A DNA stretch of 64,000 nt. It comes from Tomocerus qinae. Its lineage: Eukaryota; Arthropoda; Collembola; Entomobryomorpha; Tomoceridae. Position 1 is the stretch's first letter. Each line of letters starts with the position of its first letter. Both the position numbers and the translations under genes were made by a program. Location of the stretch: positions 7,130,001-7,194,000 of the forward strand of contig CM034546.1 of the NCBI GenBank assembly GCA_020055645.1, read 5' to 3'. This document shows, in pieces, positions 36,765-48,817 of this stretch. The notes beneath the pieces are model-generated. The model was not told the origin of the DNA, did not search any database, and worked only from the letters and a program-made list of their open reading frames with translations.

Positions 36765-37765
36765 GTGTATGAATTTAAGAGATGTGTGTATGAAAAAAAA
36801 TTTGAAATTCGATATTGAATCTCAACTAATGATAACCTATGCAGAAAGGGGAATGTAAAAAACAGTTTCTTTCCGATTTTTGATGCACCGCCCCTTCCCG
36901 CAGGACACACCCCCCGAAGGTCGAAAAGCATATACAAAAAATCTCGGTAACTACTGGACCGATTTGGATGAAATTTTTTTTAAATTGAATGAGATAATAT
37001 TTGCCCCAGGGGTTCTGCGATTCATTTCAAAATTCGAACTCCATCATTCAAAATAAATTTCAAAATTTTGAAAAAAGTCGTTTTTTGAAATTTATTGCTT
37101 ATAGAGCAAATCTTACTGTAATAGCTATACAAACAGCCAGTTATCATATTACATCAATTTGACCTTTGAAAATGTCAAAGGTCAACTTTTAGAAACGCTT
37201 CAATATATCTTGTGTGACCTATCAATCAGCATCTAAATAACTCGAGCAGAACGATTATGATGTAAAATGACATAAATTTTTTACTAGTAAAAGGTCAAAG
37301 ATCAATTTGTGACGATGTTATTTTTGTTATTTTATAGAATTTGACTTTGACTTTGACATTTTCAAAGGTCAAATTGATGTAATATGATAACTGGCTGTTT
37401 GTATAGCTATTACAGTAAGATTTGCTCTATAAGCAATAAATTTCAAAAAACGACTTTTTTCAAAATTTTGAAATTTATTTTGAATGATGGAGTTCGAATT
37501 TTGAAATGAATCGCAGAACCCCTGGGGCAAATATTATCTCATTCAATTTAAAAAAAATTTCATCCAAATCGGTCCAGTAGTTACCGAGATTTTTTGTATA
37601 AGCTTTTCGACCTTCGGGGGGTGTGTCCTGCGGGAAGGGGGCGGTGCATCAAAAATCGGAAAGAAACTGTTTTTTACATTCCCCTTTCTGCATAGGTTAT
37701 CATTAGTTGAGATTCAATATCGAATTTCAAATTTTTTTTCATACACATCTCTTAAATTAATACAC
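36765..37765. mobile_element. Foldback transposon between exon 1 of copy H and its promoter, 1.0 kb
   Basis: The ends are GTGTATGAATTTAAGAG and CTCTTAAATTAATACAC. Arms of about 415 bp flank a loop of about 170 bp. It is bordered by the 4-bp duplication CACT (36761-36764 and 37766-37769). The empty site is at about 26128 before copy G. Repeats of TTGACTTTGAC / TTGACCTTTGA type border the loop. The frame at 36737-36937 is a chance frame. Confidence 0.9.
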
Positions 37766-37844
37766 CACTTAAATTGATATTGTCGTCATTCCTGTAGCAG
37801 TTAACTATTTTTTTAGAAAGGGTGTTTAGATTGTAATAACAGAC

Positions 37845-37920
37845 CAACCTTATTTAAACTGAACTTTTAGCTTTTAGGTTTCAAAATTATATAATATATC
37901 TCAAGACCATAATCAGAAAT
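37845..37920 (-). promoter_or_regulatory. Receptor promoter block of copy H, displaced
   Basis: This is nearly identical to the block before copy G (CTAAAAGC, then AAGTTCAGTTTAAA on the minus strand). Because of the 1-kb foldback insertion it now lies about 1.2 kb from the ATG instead of about 0.25 kb. Confidence 0.5.
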
Positions 37921-40247
37921 CGGAATCTATTATTTACTGAGCATCGGGTATCAGTATCAGTAATCATGCCTTTCCTGAGCTACTGTCTGAAAGGGTTCTA
38001 ATGAATTGGTCCCTGAAAAAATTTAAAAGTCCCTAAAAAATAACCGAAACGGTCAATTGCTGACTATATGTCCCTCCGTTTAATTAATTAGTCCCTACTG
38101 CAATAATTTAAAACGTCCCTACTAAATCTGAAATGGTAACAAATTAGCTTTGGTCAATGTTACTTCAAGTATAAGAGTAAAACAATATGTATATTATGAT
38201 ACGATTAAGAATTTGAACACAATTTCTTATTGTTACCTAATGGACCATAAGAGGTGTATAACCAGATTGAATTAAACAACAAAATTCTTCACGACTTGAA
38301 TTTTGCCCTGTCTCCATCTAACTGGGCAATTAAGACACTGACTTCATCTTTTATTAATGCAAAGTGAAAGCGAGGGCGATCAAAGGAGGCTACCAAGGCA
38401 TTCCTTCGTCATTGAGTTTATGGTTTTTTGAATACATACCTTAATGTTTTACTTACAGTATTAGTAAAGTACATCTTATGTAGTAATTACTACCAATGGT
38501 AATAATTATACCATTATTATTATTATTGACAAAACCTAATTTTTACTCCTTTATATAAATAAGCACAATTATTTGTCCATGCACCGTTCCAGCATTTATA
38601 GGGACGTTTTAAATTATTACCCTTTGGATATGTCCCTTGTCTGTAAATGCTCAATTTTCAATTTTCTCAGACTCTCCAATATTAGTTGCAGCCTTGCACC
38701 CCTTTTTTACCAAAACTAGTGTTTTATTTAATTTTAGATAATACGATTTAAATGTCGGGTAAAACGAAACACAATGACCGTTTGTCTAATCCTGGCACCT
38801 ACAGAAATAAAACAGGCAGTATTGAGAAATTCAAATTAGATTAACTTCACTTGTAAAATACACGTATTAATTTTTATTGTAGTAATAAATGAATTATTTT
38901 TCTTTGCACCAAAAACTGGTGGGACTATATAATGTATCGTATCGCAACCAATACCTTAGAATTAGAAGTAAATACACCTTGTAGAACCAAAAAAAATTCA
39001 ACATGGAATTTATATTGCTCTGTTTGGTAATGCTCTATTTCTTAACACAATTTAATTTGAGTCTAATGAATACACAATAGTGCAGCATATGAAACGACTT
39101 AGGCAATATTGATCTACGTTTATGTATTAAATGTATAATTTCGTGATGTCAAAATGTTTTTAAATTAACTTCCAAGAAATGTTTCAAGTGGAAAAAAATC
39201 AGATAAACTGCGAAGATAATAGGTACATTTCCAAAAACGATGACTTAGAGTATACTTATAAATTCTAAAATTTCAATTAAATAATTAAAAAAAATTAAAT
39301 TAAAAATAAAAATTTATCTCCACCTGGACTGACGGAATTATGAATTGACCTTTTCTTGCTCAAGTTACTGACTACTGAGTTAGACAAACGAAATAACCCT
39401 CCTTTTGATCTCCATATATAAAATAATGGCAAAACATTTTCAATGTTTTATAGTTATTCGTTTCACAGTTATTTGTTCAACATTATTTGTTCTTGGGAAT
39501 TTATTCACCAGCTGGAATGCTAACTTTAACCTTATGGTGACATATTGTGAAATGGTTTTAGCTGAATACTTTTTAATGTTTGGCATAATTGTATCCTTGT
39601 ATTGCCCTAAGAAACAGAATGCAAATCTTTTGTTACATAACTAACCACATTATATACATTAATTTGAAAACCACCCTGAAGGCCAATTAATATTTCATAT
39701 ATCTTGATAAAATATTAATGAGGGAAACTCAGGTAAGCCATTTTTGCTACGATCTATAGTTCAGGAATAAATAAAGAAACTTAGGTTTACAAAGGTATTA
39801 AATTTTGAAAGCTAATTGTACAGGAATTTTCCAAATCTATGACAACCTGAACATTTTCGCAAAACCGAAACAGTGCCGTATTGCAATTTATTATTTCTTT
39901 CGTTGTTTCTGGAAACCATTTCAGCCAACCTCTCAGAATTTCTAAGTTTCCTTTATTTATCCTTGAACTAAGCTCCTATGGCCCTGTTAAGTTTTAGGAA
40001 ATCCAACTTTTATCAACCACTTCATGCTTAATTTTGATAAATTATTTTCTTTAAAAAATTACAAAGGATTATTACTGCTTTCTTTTTAAAAATCAAACCC
40101 CGACATGGACAAGAGTAAAAAGTGCATGATATTCTTTAAGTTAAATTCTACATGTCAAAAACTGAATATAGAAAGTCGACGTAGTGCGACGTCCGGAAGG
40201 TTCGTTTGAGTTGGCAGATAAATACCTCGGAAAACTTTATTCATTTC
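37921..40247. other. Non-coding tract beyond copy H
   Basis: The duplicate of 26276-28640. It includes the second copy of the old inverted-repeat element (38102-38618). A 79-codon frame at 39405-39644 is frameshifted in the proximal copy, so no gene is called. Confidence 0.55.
38102..38618. mobile_element. Old inverted-repeat element, distal copy
   Basis: Ends AATAATTTAAAACGTCCCT and TAGGGACGTTTTAAATTATT, at the position equivalent to 26461-26992. Confidence 0.5.
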
Positions 40248-41686
40248 TTTCATCATTCATTATTCATTTCAATGATTACTGATAAATTGTTCCCAATGAA
40301 AACAATGAAAGTTGTTCGTATAACAACCGATATCTAGAATTACAACTGAATGTATGGCCCTTTTATTTCAAGACGTTACCCGTTTGAACTGTGTTTGTTA
40401 TTACCCGGGTACCATCATACCATGAAAAAGATAGCAAACGCTGTAATATGTCAAAAATTTAAATATTAACTGTTAGCCACTCCCAAAAAACTCAGTTCTT
40501 TATACGTGCGTGAACTGCATGTCAGCGGATTCTAGAGAGCTTATTTTAGATTCTATTGCTTGTAGTGCTTTTATAGCATTGCTTAGTTTAGTACTGGGTT
40601 TCTATAGGCCAATAAGTGATAATTGCAAACTGTTAACTTAACTTTACTACATATACCAGGGAAATTTAGGTATAAGAAGAAGATATGTACACGAATTCAT
40701 GTACCGTAGGTAAACTAAAGAAAATTATATTCATGTTATAGTGCATGATCTTTCGGTGACTGAAATCCAAAAACTATTTATTTTTTTAGAAATTAGCCAT
40801 TACTGTTAGAAATATCTCTCTAGAATGTCAAAACTCAATTTAATATATTTAAAATTATTTAATTTTGTATTGGAAATATTATGTTGTAAAGGTTGCGGCC
40901 AAATCAATAAACATACTTACTTACTAACTTATATCAGGGAAATGTGCCTATCCTAACATGCAGAGCAGAATCATTCTCAAAATACTATAGAATATATTTT
41001 GCTATTTTGACTTCCATTCCTCCTTGTGCTAATTCATTGGAATAAAAAGCGCGAAATTCTAAACCACTTTAATATATCCTAAGTTTATGTCATTGGATTA
41101 CTATCATTTAGTTTCCAATCCTGGACACTCGAACTCATCTTATCCTGGAATCTATTTTTTTCAAAATATTCCATTCTCTATCCCATTTTCAACCCGACCT
41201 TTTTTTACGTTTGGAACAACAAATACCTTTACAGTCTGTAAGTGGCTTAGCATCAAGTGAAACTTACATAATATTATATTAAACAATACATCGGAAATGT
41301 TAAATAATATTTATAAATCAAATCAAATCATAATCAAGTTACAAAAACATATTCAGGAAATCCCTTAAATTGACTAATAATTATTACAATGATTTACCAA
41401 CAAGACCTTTAACTTGAGAGAGCATTGATTTTATTGAATTTAAATTTTTGTAAATTTGTTTTTGTTCATGCATGTAAAGTACATTCTTTTACGGTTGTCT
41501 ACTGCGTTATGTCCAAGTGGATAATCGAATTTTTCTATAATATTTTATATGAACTTTTTTAAATATTTTTAAAATTGTGAACGTTTTTTTATACCATTGA
41601 CATTTCTGCTAGCTGTAAAAATAAATGCAAATAATGATTACTATTAAAATGTCGGATTAAATTGTTAATATCTAGGTATTATGAAA
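40248..41686. other. Intergenic: end of segmental duplication to the first IR gene
   Basis: No gene is supported. A TACTTAC tract follows AATAAACA near 40905-40932 and could be the tail of a degraded retroposon. About 41440-41690 is similar to 59580-59780, so the 3' flank of the two IR genes is duplicated with them. Confidence 0.5.
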
Positions 41687-43648
41687 TTATATCTTACGCA
41701 ATTCGGTGACCATATTATCAGCAGCAACTGGAAATACGCGATTTCTTTTTCGACAATGTTTAGTGATGCTTTTTAATTTTTCTAGTACGCTTAAAATGCG
41801 TATTTTTAAGCGTAATCTACCGTACCACAGACACTCAAGAAACAGTGTGAAAAAGCAGCCAAGTAGGAAATATCCACAGACAAAGAAAATAGTATGAATC
41901 TTCATTGTCAGGCTTATGGCGACACTCTGAGATTCTTCATGCTGCAATTTAGAATGGGAATTTTTATACGGCAGATGGTACATGAAATTTTTTTGTTGCT
42001 TGAAATAGTTTAGAAAGCCTTTCTCTTGCATAAATCGAAAATACGATAGGAATTTGTAACGGTAGATATTTATGAACTGATAGGAAAGAGGTCCGTAGAG
42101 AACTGTTTCTTTTACAGTCATGCAAACTCCCTCAGAAGCCACTTTTGATGGTATTAAAGGAACGATGTACTGACTTCCCTCTTTGGGGATTAAAGCAAAT
42201 AACTTCATTGAAAAGTTAGTCAACATTTTCCAGGTAAAGGTCCGAAGATCCATTTTCATGTGTTCGGATGTCGCATTAAGTTGCCAGTCAAATATGTAAA
42301 CACTCGAACTCTTCTCCAGAATTTTATATTTTCCAAAAAATTCGACTTTTCGCTGATCCAAAAACCTTCTTTTGTCTATTTTAACTAACCATTTAAAGTC
42401 ATTTTCCAGAAGTTCCTTTAAGTCCTCGAATTGTTTTCTGTCGGGCGGTGCGATAATCTCGCTTGTTATCCACGTTCCATATTGAGTAGAAATTATAAAT
42501 CCCATTGACACAATTACCAAGAACAAAAAGGTTCTCCTTTTATTGGAAACATGTTGATTTAAAAGGACGGCCACAGTAGATACAAAAATTAGTTCCGCTT
42601 TCTTACGTAAAGAAGCTATTCTATAGCCCAAAGCATAAAATGAAATCGGGAATAGTAAGAATATCATCCACCAGCAATAATCATCAAATGTATTTTGAAT
42701 CAGAACTGTCAAAGGGATGTCGAGGAATCGTTGATTTGGTTCACAGTAATATGGAATCATCTCCATAAAGTATTCAATGAAAAGAGTTTCATTCCATCCT
42801 ATATCATAACGCCCATAATTCCAGGATAGCATTTTAATGGCTCCATATCGCAGATGATTAGCGGTTGAAATATTGTATATACTGTCATAGACTGCAGTGA
42901 AGTTTAATCTTTCAGCCATCGATTCCACAGCTCTCACATCTTTTTGACAATCATAGTTAGTTTTCATCGTTGAGTAGATTGTTTCCTTGCACTCTGGCAT
43001 CCATCTCTTTGTAGAAACAACTTTAGATATATATCCAGTTATTTTAATCCCATGAAGATTCCCGTTAAAAGTATTCCAAATACTTTCCCATTGCTTTTCA
43101 TTGAGTTCTCTTTCAATCGGCTGCAGTATGGCCAAAGAATCACTTTCAGAATTGTAGAGAACTGGAATGTAAACCGAATATTGATTTCCACCTTCCATGG
43201 CCAATATAAACAGAGGAGCCATCAAATGTTTAATCAGACTTGATTCCCACTCTGGATTCATTTTTTTCAACTCATCTTTGATGACGATGACAAATCTTGA
43301 ATGTTGACGATTTATTTCTACTCCTACATGTGTGTGTAGATTATGTGAATCGGGATCTGGCTCCATTAGAATATTCACAGAGCACAAGTTCTTCGATAGA
43401 TCACGGGGATTATTTTCATCTCGACCGAAGAGGGTTTTATTGTATCCTGATGTGGCCAATGTCCATGGTTGGCCATTTTGGTTGGCCAGCATGACGTCTG
43501 TTTGCCACTCAGATTGGTTGAAAGTGATCATGTTGAAGCCACAATCCATATAAAATGACAAATTTCGAAAACAGTGGACATTGGTGATAACGGCAAAAAT
43601 AAAAAAATATATTATAAATGGGTTTGTAGAACACAATGTAGTAAACAT
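41687..43648 (-). CDS. Divergent ionotropic receptor (IR family), 653 aa, intronless
   Basis: A single open frame. Residues 1-26 form a hydrophobic signal peptide ending near HCFRN. Residues 27-310 are the extracellular part, with the S1 half of the ligand-binding domain towards its end. M1 is about 324-345, a pore-like segment about 353-367, and M2 about 373-399. M2 ends in TQYGTWITSEIIAPP, which aligns with the YTSNLTSFL-type motif of insect ionotropic receptors. The S2 lobe follows (about 400-575) and M3 is about 580-604, with a short cytoplasmic tail. This layout is that of variant ionotropic glutamate receptors used for smell and taste; canonical glutamate-binding residues are not recognisable. 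It is the paralogue of 59778-61775. The start ATG follows a leader conserved between the two genes. Confidence 0.85.
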   Translation of the reverse strand: MFTTLCSTNPFIIYFFIFAVITNVHCFRNLSFYMDCGFNMITFNQSEWQTDVMLANQNGQPWTLATSGYNKTLFGRDENNPRDLSKNLCSVNILMEPDPDSHNLHTHVGVEINRQHSRFVIVIKDELKKMNPEWESSLIKHLMAPLFILAMEGGNQYSVYIPVLYNSESDSLAILQPIERELNEKQWESIWNTFNGNLHGIKITGYISKVVSTKRWMPECKETIYSTMKTNYDCQKDVRAVESMAERLNFTAVYDSIYNISTANHLRYGAIKMLSWNYGRYDIGWNETLFIEYFMEMIPYYCEPNQRFLDIPLTVLIQNTFDDYCWWMIFLLFPISFYALGYRIASLRKKAELIFVSTVAVLLNQHVSNKRRTFLFLVIVSMGFIISTQYGTWITSEIIAPPDRKQFEDLKELLENDFKWLVKIDKRRFLDQRKVEFFGKYKILEKSSSVYIFDWQLNATSEHMKMDLRTFTWKMLTNFSMKLFALIPKEGSQYIVPLIPSKVASEGVCMTVKETVLYGPLSYQFINIYRYKFLSYFRFMQEKGFLNYFKQQKNFMYHLPYKNSHSKLQHEESQSVAISLTMKIHTIFFVCGYFLLGCFFTLFLECLWYGRLRLKIRILSVLEKLKSITKHCRKRNRVFPVAADNMVTELRKI

Positions 43649-43740
43649 TCTGCTTAGTTTTTACTTCGATCAGTGTCGCTTGAGAAATGACAAATTTATT
43701 CCTTTACACTATATAATATAATACATAGGATGTCGCTTGT
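43649..43740 (-). promoter_or_regulatory. Conserved upstream region of the IR gene, with AT-rich TATA-like stretch
   Basis: On the minus strand ACAAGCGACAT, a TATTATATTATATAG stretch, ATTTCTCAAGC and CACTGATCGAAGT precede AAACTAAGCAGAATG. The same words, in order, precede the second IR gene (61776-61870). Conservation stands out against diverged DNA further up, but core promoter function is inferred. Confidence 0.45.
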
Positions 43741-43797
43741 ATGAAGTTATTTATATTTTTTAGTCCAAATGGTACATACATAATAATAATAATCAAT

Positions 43798-44493
43798 CAG
43801 TGTACAAAATACCATTTACCAGTGGTAAGTGGTTTTTAATGGTATTTAGCGTTAAATACGGCATGGTGTACATGGGGCTGTAGAAAAAGTCATTTTGTCA
43901 GTAAAAAGAAGTAATTTTGTCATTAGTCCAAGGAGCGGTAAAACAAAGTCTTCGGGGCAGTAACAAAGAAGTACGAAAGGCAGTAGAACGAGTAATAACG
44001 GCGGTAGTGCTGACATGAATTCTATTTCGTTAAATAGACATGAAACATTAACATGATATCATTAGGGACGTGAATGCATATTGTATGGATGTCTATAGTG
44101 GTATAGTAATATATATAGCACAAAGTCATGAGGGTATTGAATTATCATAGCACAATTCAATAGAAAGGTATTTAGAAAGGTATAGAATTTGTTTTCATAA
44201 ATTGCTGCTGCTGTTACTCGTTCTACTGCCTTTTGTACTTTTTTTGAAACTGCCCCAAAGACTTTATTTACCGCTCCTTGGACTAATGACAAAATGACTT
44301 CTTTTTACTGACAAAATGACTTTTTCTACAGCCCCATAAACCTTTACCCGTTAAATACCTCCACCTAAAAAGTAGTGGTATGTGGTAAAAATGGTAAAAA
44401 TTGTTTCGTTTAAATTTCGTGTTTAGATTTTGAATAAAATTCGGTACCACTGTGATGGTAAAAAAGCCCAAAAGGGGTAAATTTTGTACACTG
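43798..44493. mobile_element. hAT-like MITE upstream of the first IR gene
   Basis: The ends CAGTGTACAAAAT and ATTTTGTACACTG are perfect inverted repeats. They are flanked by the 8-bp duplication TAATCAAT (43790-43797 and 44494-44501). The second IR gene has an uninterrupted TAATCAAT near 61919. It belongs to the family at 21403 and 53346, and is itself interrupted by another element. Confidence 0.9.
43872..44337. mobile_element. Foldback element nested in the hAT-like MITE
   Basis: The ends ATGGGGCTGTAGAAAAAGTC and GACTTTTTCTACAGCCCCAT are perfect inverted repeats. The complementarity continues inward for more than 100 bp with gaps, including AAAGTCTT...GGGGCAGT and GTAGAACGAGTAA. The sister MITE at 21403 lacks this insert. 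Confidence 0.8.
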
Positions 44494-47400
44494 TAATCAA
44501 TACCAGTCCAGCAGTATCCACATTAGCCAACTAGAAACGTAACTGATAAACGAACTCAAACACGTAGTTCAAATTATATCACGCAATGAATACTCGCATT
44601 TGATTTTTTAAAACCTCTATACTTTATACACACTGTCACTTTACATATGCAATAATATTTTTCTACGTAATAAACATTTTTTATTATTGTAGCAATTACT
44701 AAGATAGAATTTTGACAGACGATAAAAGATTTGACTGAATCAGAAGAAATATATATATATGCCAAGCCTATAAGGCAGTCTATCACAGGATTCACGTTTG
44801 ATAGTTAGTGTCTATTATTACAAACACTCTTTCAGTTTTAAATGAAGCTTGGTTTCATATTTGAAGAGTACTATTTATAACAACTGTTTTGAGTTGAAGT
44901 TACTACGTATAGTTTAATTGCTTCTTTGTGATGTGCAATAAGTATGTTATAGAAGTTAAAGCACTCTTAGACCAGGGAAGCGAAAGTTAGTTAAATAACA
45001 TTGATTGCAGAGAATAAATATTAAAATGTAGTTTAGTCGAAGTCGCTCATGGAAACGAATAAATATATTTCACCCGCAGAACATAATTTAGCTTTTTTAG
45101 ATAAAGTATGAATATCAGGTTAAGCAATTTCCCGAGTTTCAAGCTTAATGCAATATTTGCATTCTTTCCGTGGATTATGTACATGCTGATAGTGACTACA
45201 CTATAGAAAATTAAACGTAACAAAATTATCTGTATGTACTAATATCACGAACAAGTAGGCTGTGTACTTGTTCACTTTTTGGTGGCTCTGAACTTTGTAA
45301 TAGAAAGTGTCGTTTAAAGACAATTGAAGTATGAGACAATTAAAACAACGCAAGAGACTTCCAATAGGATACTAAACCATGAGTATTTTTCTGTCCAATG
45401 TCTACACCGATTAGTGTAATAATAATATACAACTAAAATTTCGTATGTATTATTGTAGCAGTGAAAAAAGTTAACAAGCATTTCTTATCCCATGTCAGGT
45501 AATAATTGGGCACATCGATAAATGACTTAGGAAAGTAGATAGTTTGTTAGGCTTATTGATTTGCTACGACCACCACAATAAACAAATTGTATAAGAGGAA
45601 CGGCGCCTTAATACTGGAAAGAAGAGAAAACATGAAACATTTATTTGTTGAAGCATGATAACGTGCAATATCTGAAGCGAGAAAATCACCAAAGTCCTAT
45701 ATAATATATTATTGTGTCGTATGAAAGTAAAACAGACGTGGCTCTTCTATTCCTTCATTATCATGTGTACTTCATGAGGTACGAATAATATATTGAGTCC
45801 CGGGAGCAAGTTCTTGGTAATGTTTTCATATCATCAAATATTCATAGTATACCTGTTTGTTTTGGCTTAATACTTTGTATCTCCGAGACAGCAAAACCTT
45901 CCTTGAAGCCTCTCTGTCTGTTTTCCTTCCCCGATATTCTACTTATACCGTGCAATGTGGAGCATTTGATGGAAATATTTGTTGCCTATAAGTAGACTAA
46001 GTATTATTTTCTTTTCAAATGTTTTTTATGTGACTACAGATCTTATAAGTGTATAGAAGGCTGGAAGAGTAATACATTGTAACAGATGGTGATAGTAAGG
46101 AGATCACAAATTCAAACTAGGAAGGTTTTAGATTGTTCGTTATGGGCAGCTATTGGCTACGACCACCAAAACAAGGATAAAATGTAAAAGAGAACAGTTA
46201 ACTGCGCCCTACTCATGTGAAACGAAGAGAAAACATGAAATATTTATTTGTTATAAAGCATGATTACGTGAAATATCTGGAGCGACAAAAACACCAAAAT
46301 TCTATATCATGATATACTATATATTGCGTTGTATGAAACTAGCAGACGTGGCTCTTCTTGGCTTGATATTTTTCTAGGAATGCATAATAATAATTCTATA
46401 GTTTACTTTCTAAAGAGTCAGATATCCAAGAATGGAGTTCGTTGTTTTATGTAGTAAGATGTACGAATAATATATTTAGTACTGGGAGTAAGTTCTAGTA
46501 GCATTAAAGATGAAATGAAGTTAAATTAGCAAACAATTATCAAAAATAGATGGTGACAATTAATGAAAAACAATTTCCAATTCCGTTCTACTTTTGGAAT
46601 TTTCCTAAACAAGTTCTTAAATAAATTTAATATTGGATTACAATATTAATATCTTAAATCCACACTTCCTTATTTCAGTTTTAAGGACCAAGTCAAGATA
46701 TTTTGGAGAGAATGAACGCTTTCAACAAAGGCTCAACATTATGTAGATAGAAACGCATATAAACTTAATTTCTCGAATTAGGTAGGTTATTGCATACAAG
46801 TATGTAATAATACTATGGCAGCTAAATGTAATTTAGTAAATATAATGCAATCTAATTCTATTTCTGAGACCTATTGGGCTTTCAAGTGAAATGAACCAAT
46901 CTTTAATTGTATATGACTAGTTTAAAAAAGACAGAAACTTAACTCATTAAACTTATTGTAAAGTTTTTAAACCTAATAATACGGTACTTAATAAGCTAAA
47001 AGCAATATTGTGATTTCTGTCTTCTAGCTGTGCAGTAACAGCTGTTTTGTTTTTAATTACTTACGTTATAATAACATTAGCAATTTAATATTCTTTTACT
47101 CTTTTACTATCTTTTACTTAAATAAATGCAATAATTAATGATTAGTCTGTGTAACTAGCATCCCAACATTTGCACGGACTATTTAAAGTATTAGTATTAC
47201 CCATTAAATATATACCTTCAGGCACGTATCTAGAAATTTGTTCAAGGGGGGGCGGAAGCAAAAATTATACCAAAAATAAGACATATTCGCGCGAAGCGCG
47301 AAAAAATTTTGCAATTTTAGGCCATTTTTGAGAAAAAAATCCTCTTTTTCTCAGATTTAGGGGGGGCGCTGCGCCCCCCCCGCCCCCCTACTAAATACGT

Positions 47401-48817
47401 GCTTGTATACCTTGTCCGTGTATTCTTTATTTTCAATTTTTTCAAACTAAATATTAGCCCTCTTTATAGGAATGCATTTAAAACCATCCTTCCATTTATT
47501 TTTATATAGTTTGAATTAAATAAAAGGTGAGTAAAACAAACTACAATGATAGTTGTCTTGACAATGAAAGTTTCCTGGCGTCTTTATACAGACAGTTGGT
47601 CATCGCAAGACATACAATCAACGTGACAAGCATGACTTCAATATTTCTACATAGGAACTATTGCACCTTCAGAAATAAAATAGGCAATATTAATTAGCAG
47701 AATAAACAGAAATTCATATTAAAGTATTGTTTATTGTAGTATCAAATGATTTTTGTCTTCACCTAAAGTCGGTTTAACAATTAGAAATAAATGTAGATTG
47801 TATAACAGAAAAACAATTATTTTATTTTTAAACATGTAATCTGAAACAATTGTAGGGGCGTTTGTGCAGCATATACGACGAGTAAATGTCTAGAAAGAAA
47901 TATTGAACTATGTTTATGTAATCAGCTTATAATTTCGTGTCGATAAAATGTTATTAAATTAACTTTTATGTAATGCTTCAAGTAGAAAAGATCAAATTAA
48001 CTGCAAATAAAAAGGTAAATAGGATGTTACAATATATAGGTATTTACATTTACTGATGATTATGTATGATTATATGCTACGGGCTCGGAGTCGCCAAGTC
48101 ACCGTTTTAGGAAACCTGTAGTCATACGACCTATTTGCTTTTTTGTAAAAAGATGCAAAATTATAAAAAAGGTGCAAAATTATAAAAAAGATTACATTTT
48201 GGCTTTTTTAAGTTTCTATAAACGAAGAATATAAAATAAATACAATTTCTCATTTTGTTGTCCGATATTTTTAGATCAGAGATGTATTGATTTAGAGAGA
48301 GATCAGGTCAGAGATCTATTGTTCACTAACTGTTTTACACTTCATTGATTTGTGTTGTAGTTTTAGACTGACTACGTCTATATGCATAGGCGAAAAGAAG
48401 AAAAGGTTAAAACGTAGGCTTTTTAAACATAAACTGTTATTTAAAAAGGCTTTTTCGTTCCTTGATTCTCAACAAATACCAACAAATGTAGCGTATAGCA
48501 ATGCAACCTAAATATAATGGTAAAAACTAGGGCGTGGAATTATAGCGATATTTCGGCCTTTAAGCAACCTTTTTCTCAGATTCTGGAAAGATGTTGGCCT
48601 TCCCTCACAGCAAATGTAGGTGACGTACTCGGTATTTAACTTGCTTTATTTAATTATTATTTATATTTTTCAGTAATTTATTTTTATTTAGATATTGTAT
48701 ATTTTTTGTTTTAAAAGTGCTCTGAATAACAATATTTAACGATATACATTCTATGAAAGGTGTTTGGCAGCTGTGTTCGGCAGAATCCAATCCCATTGCT
48801 TAATTACAATTACGACC
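44494..48817. other. Intergenic, non-coding, with duplicated IR-gene flanks
   Basis: No gene is supported. About 44494-44600 matches 61920-62020. Two internal copies of one sequence (about 45530-45860 and 46125-46350) match a third at 62395-62740 upstream of the second IR gene, recognisable by GCTACGACCACCA and AGAGAAAACATGAAA. About 47150-48080 resembles 57600 and 2200-2700. About 48110-48820 resembles 51525-52390. Confidence 0.5.
47222..47402. repeat. Short inverted-repeat element with G/C homopolymers
   Basis: The ends GCACGTATCTAG and CTAAATACGTGC are imperfect inverted repeats. Inside are GGGGGGG, CGCGCGAAGCGCG and GGGGGGGCGCTGCGCCCC, strikingly GC-rich in this AT-rich DNA. A fragment of the same type (CACGTATCCAGTAGAGGGGG) lies at 51099-51118. 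Confidence 0.55.

Larger units (their letters stand above)
30385..40247. repeat. Segmental duplication, distal copy (F+H convergent pair)
   Basis: This segment is collinear with 15345-28640. It ends with the same CTTTATTCATTTC word, after which the two copies diverge at once. Elements found only in this half are 35492-36189 and 36765-37765. Both receptor copies in it are pseudogenes. Confidence 0.8.

Noticed and set aside
39405-39644. 79-codon hydrophobic frame (MISIYKIMAKHFQ...)
   Set aside because: The duplicate copy near 27805-28020 is frameshifted and no splice or promoter signals accompany it, so selection on it is not supported.
40905-40935. AATAAACATACTTACTTACT tract considered as a LINE or SINE tail
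   Set aside because: No upstream body with reverse transcriptase or tRNA-like head could be recognised.
43052-43553. Open frames antisense to the IR gene (also 61424-61621 and 41706-41897)
   Set aside because: They lie inside a long, well-supported coding frame on the other strand and have no independent features.
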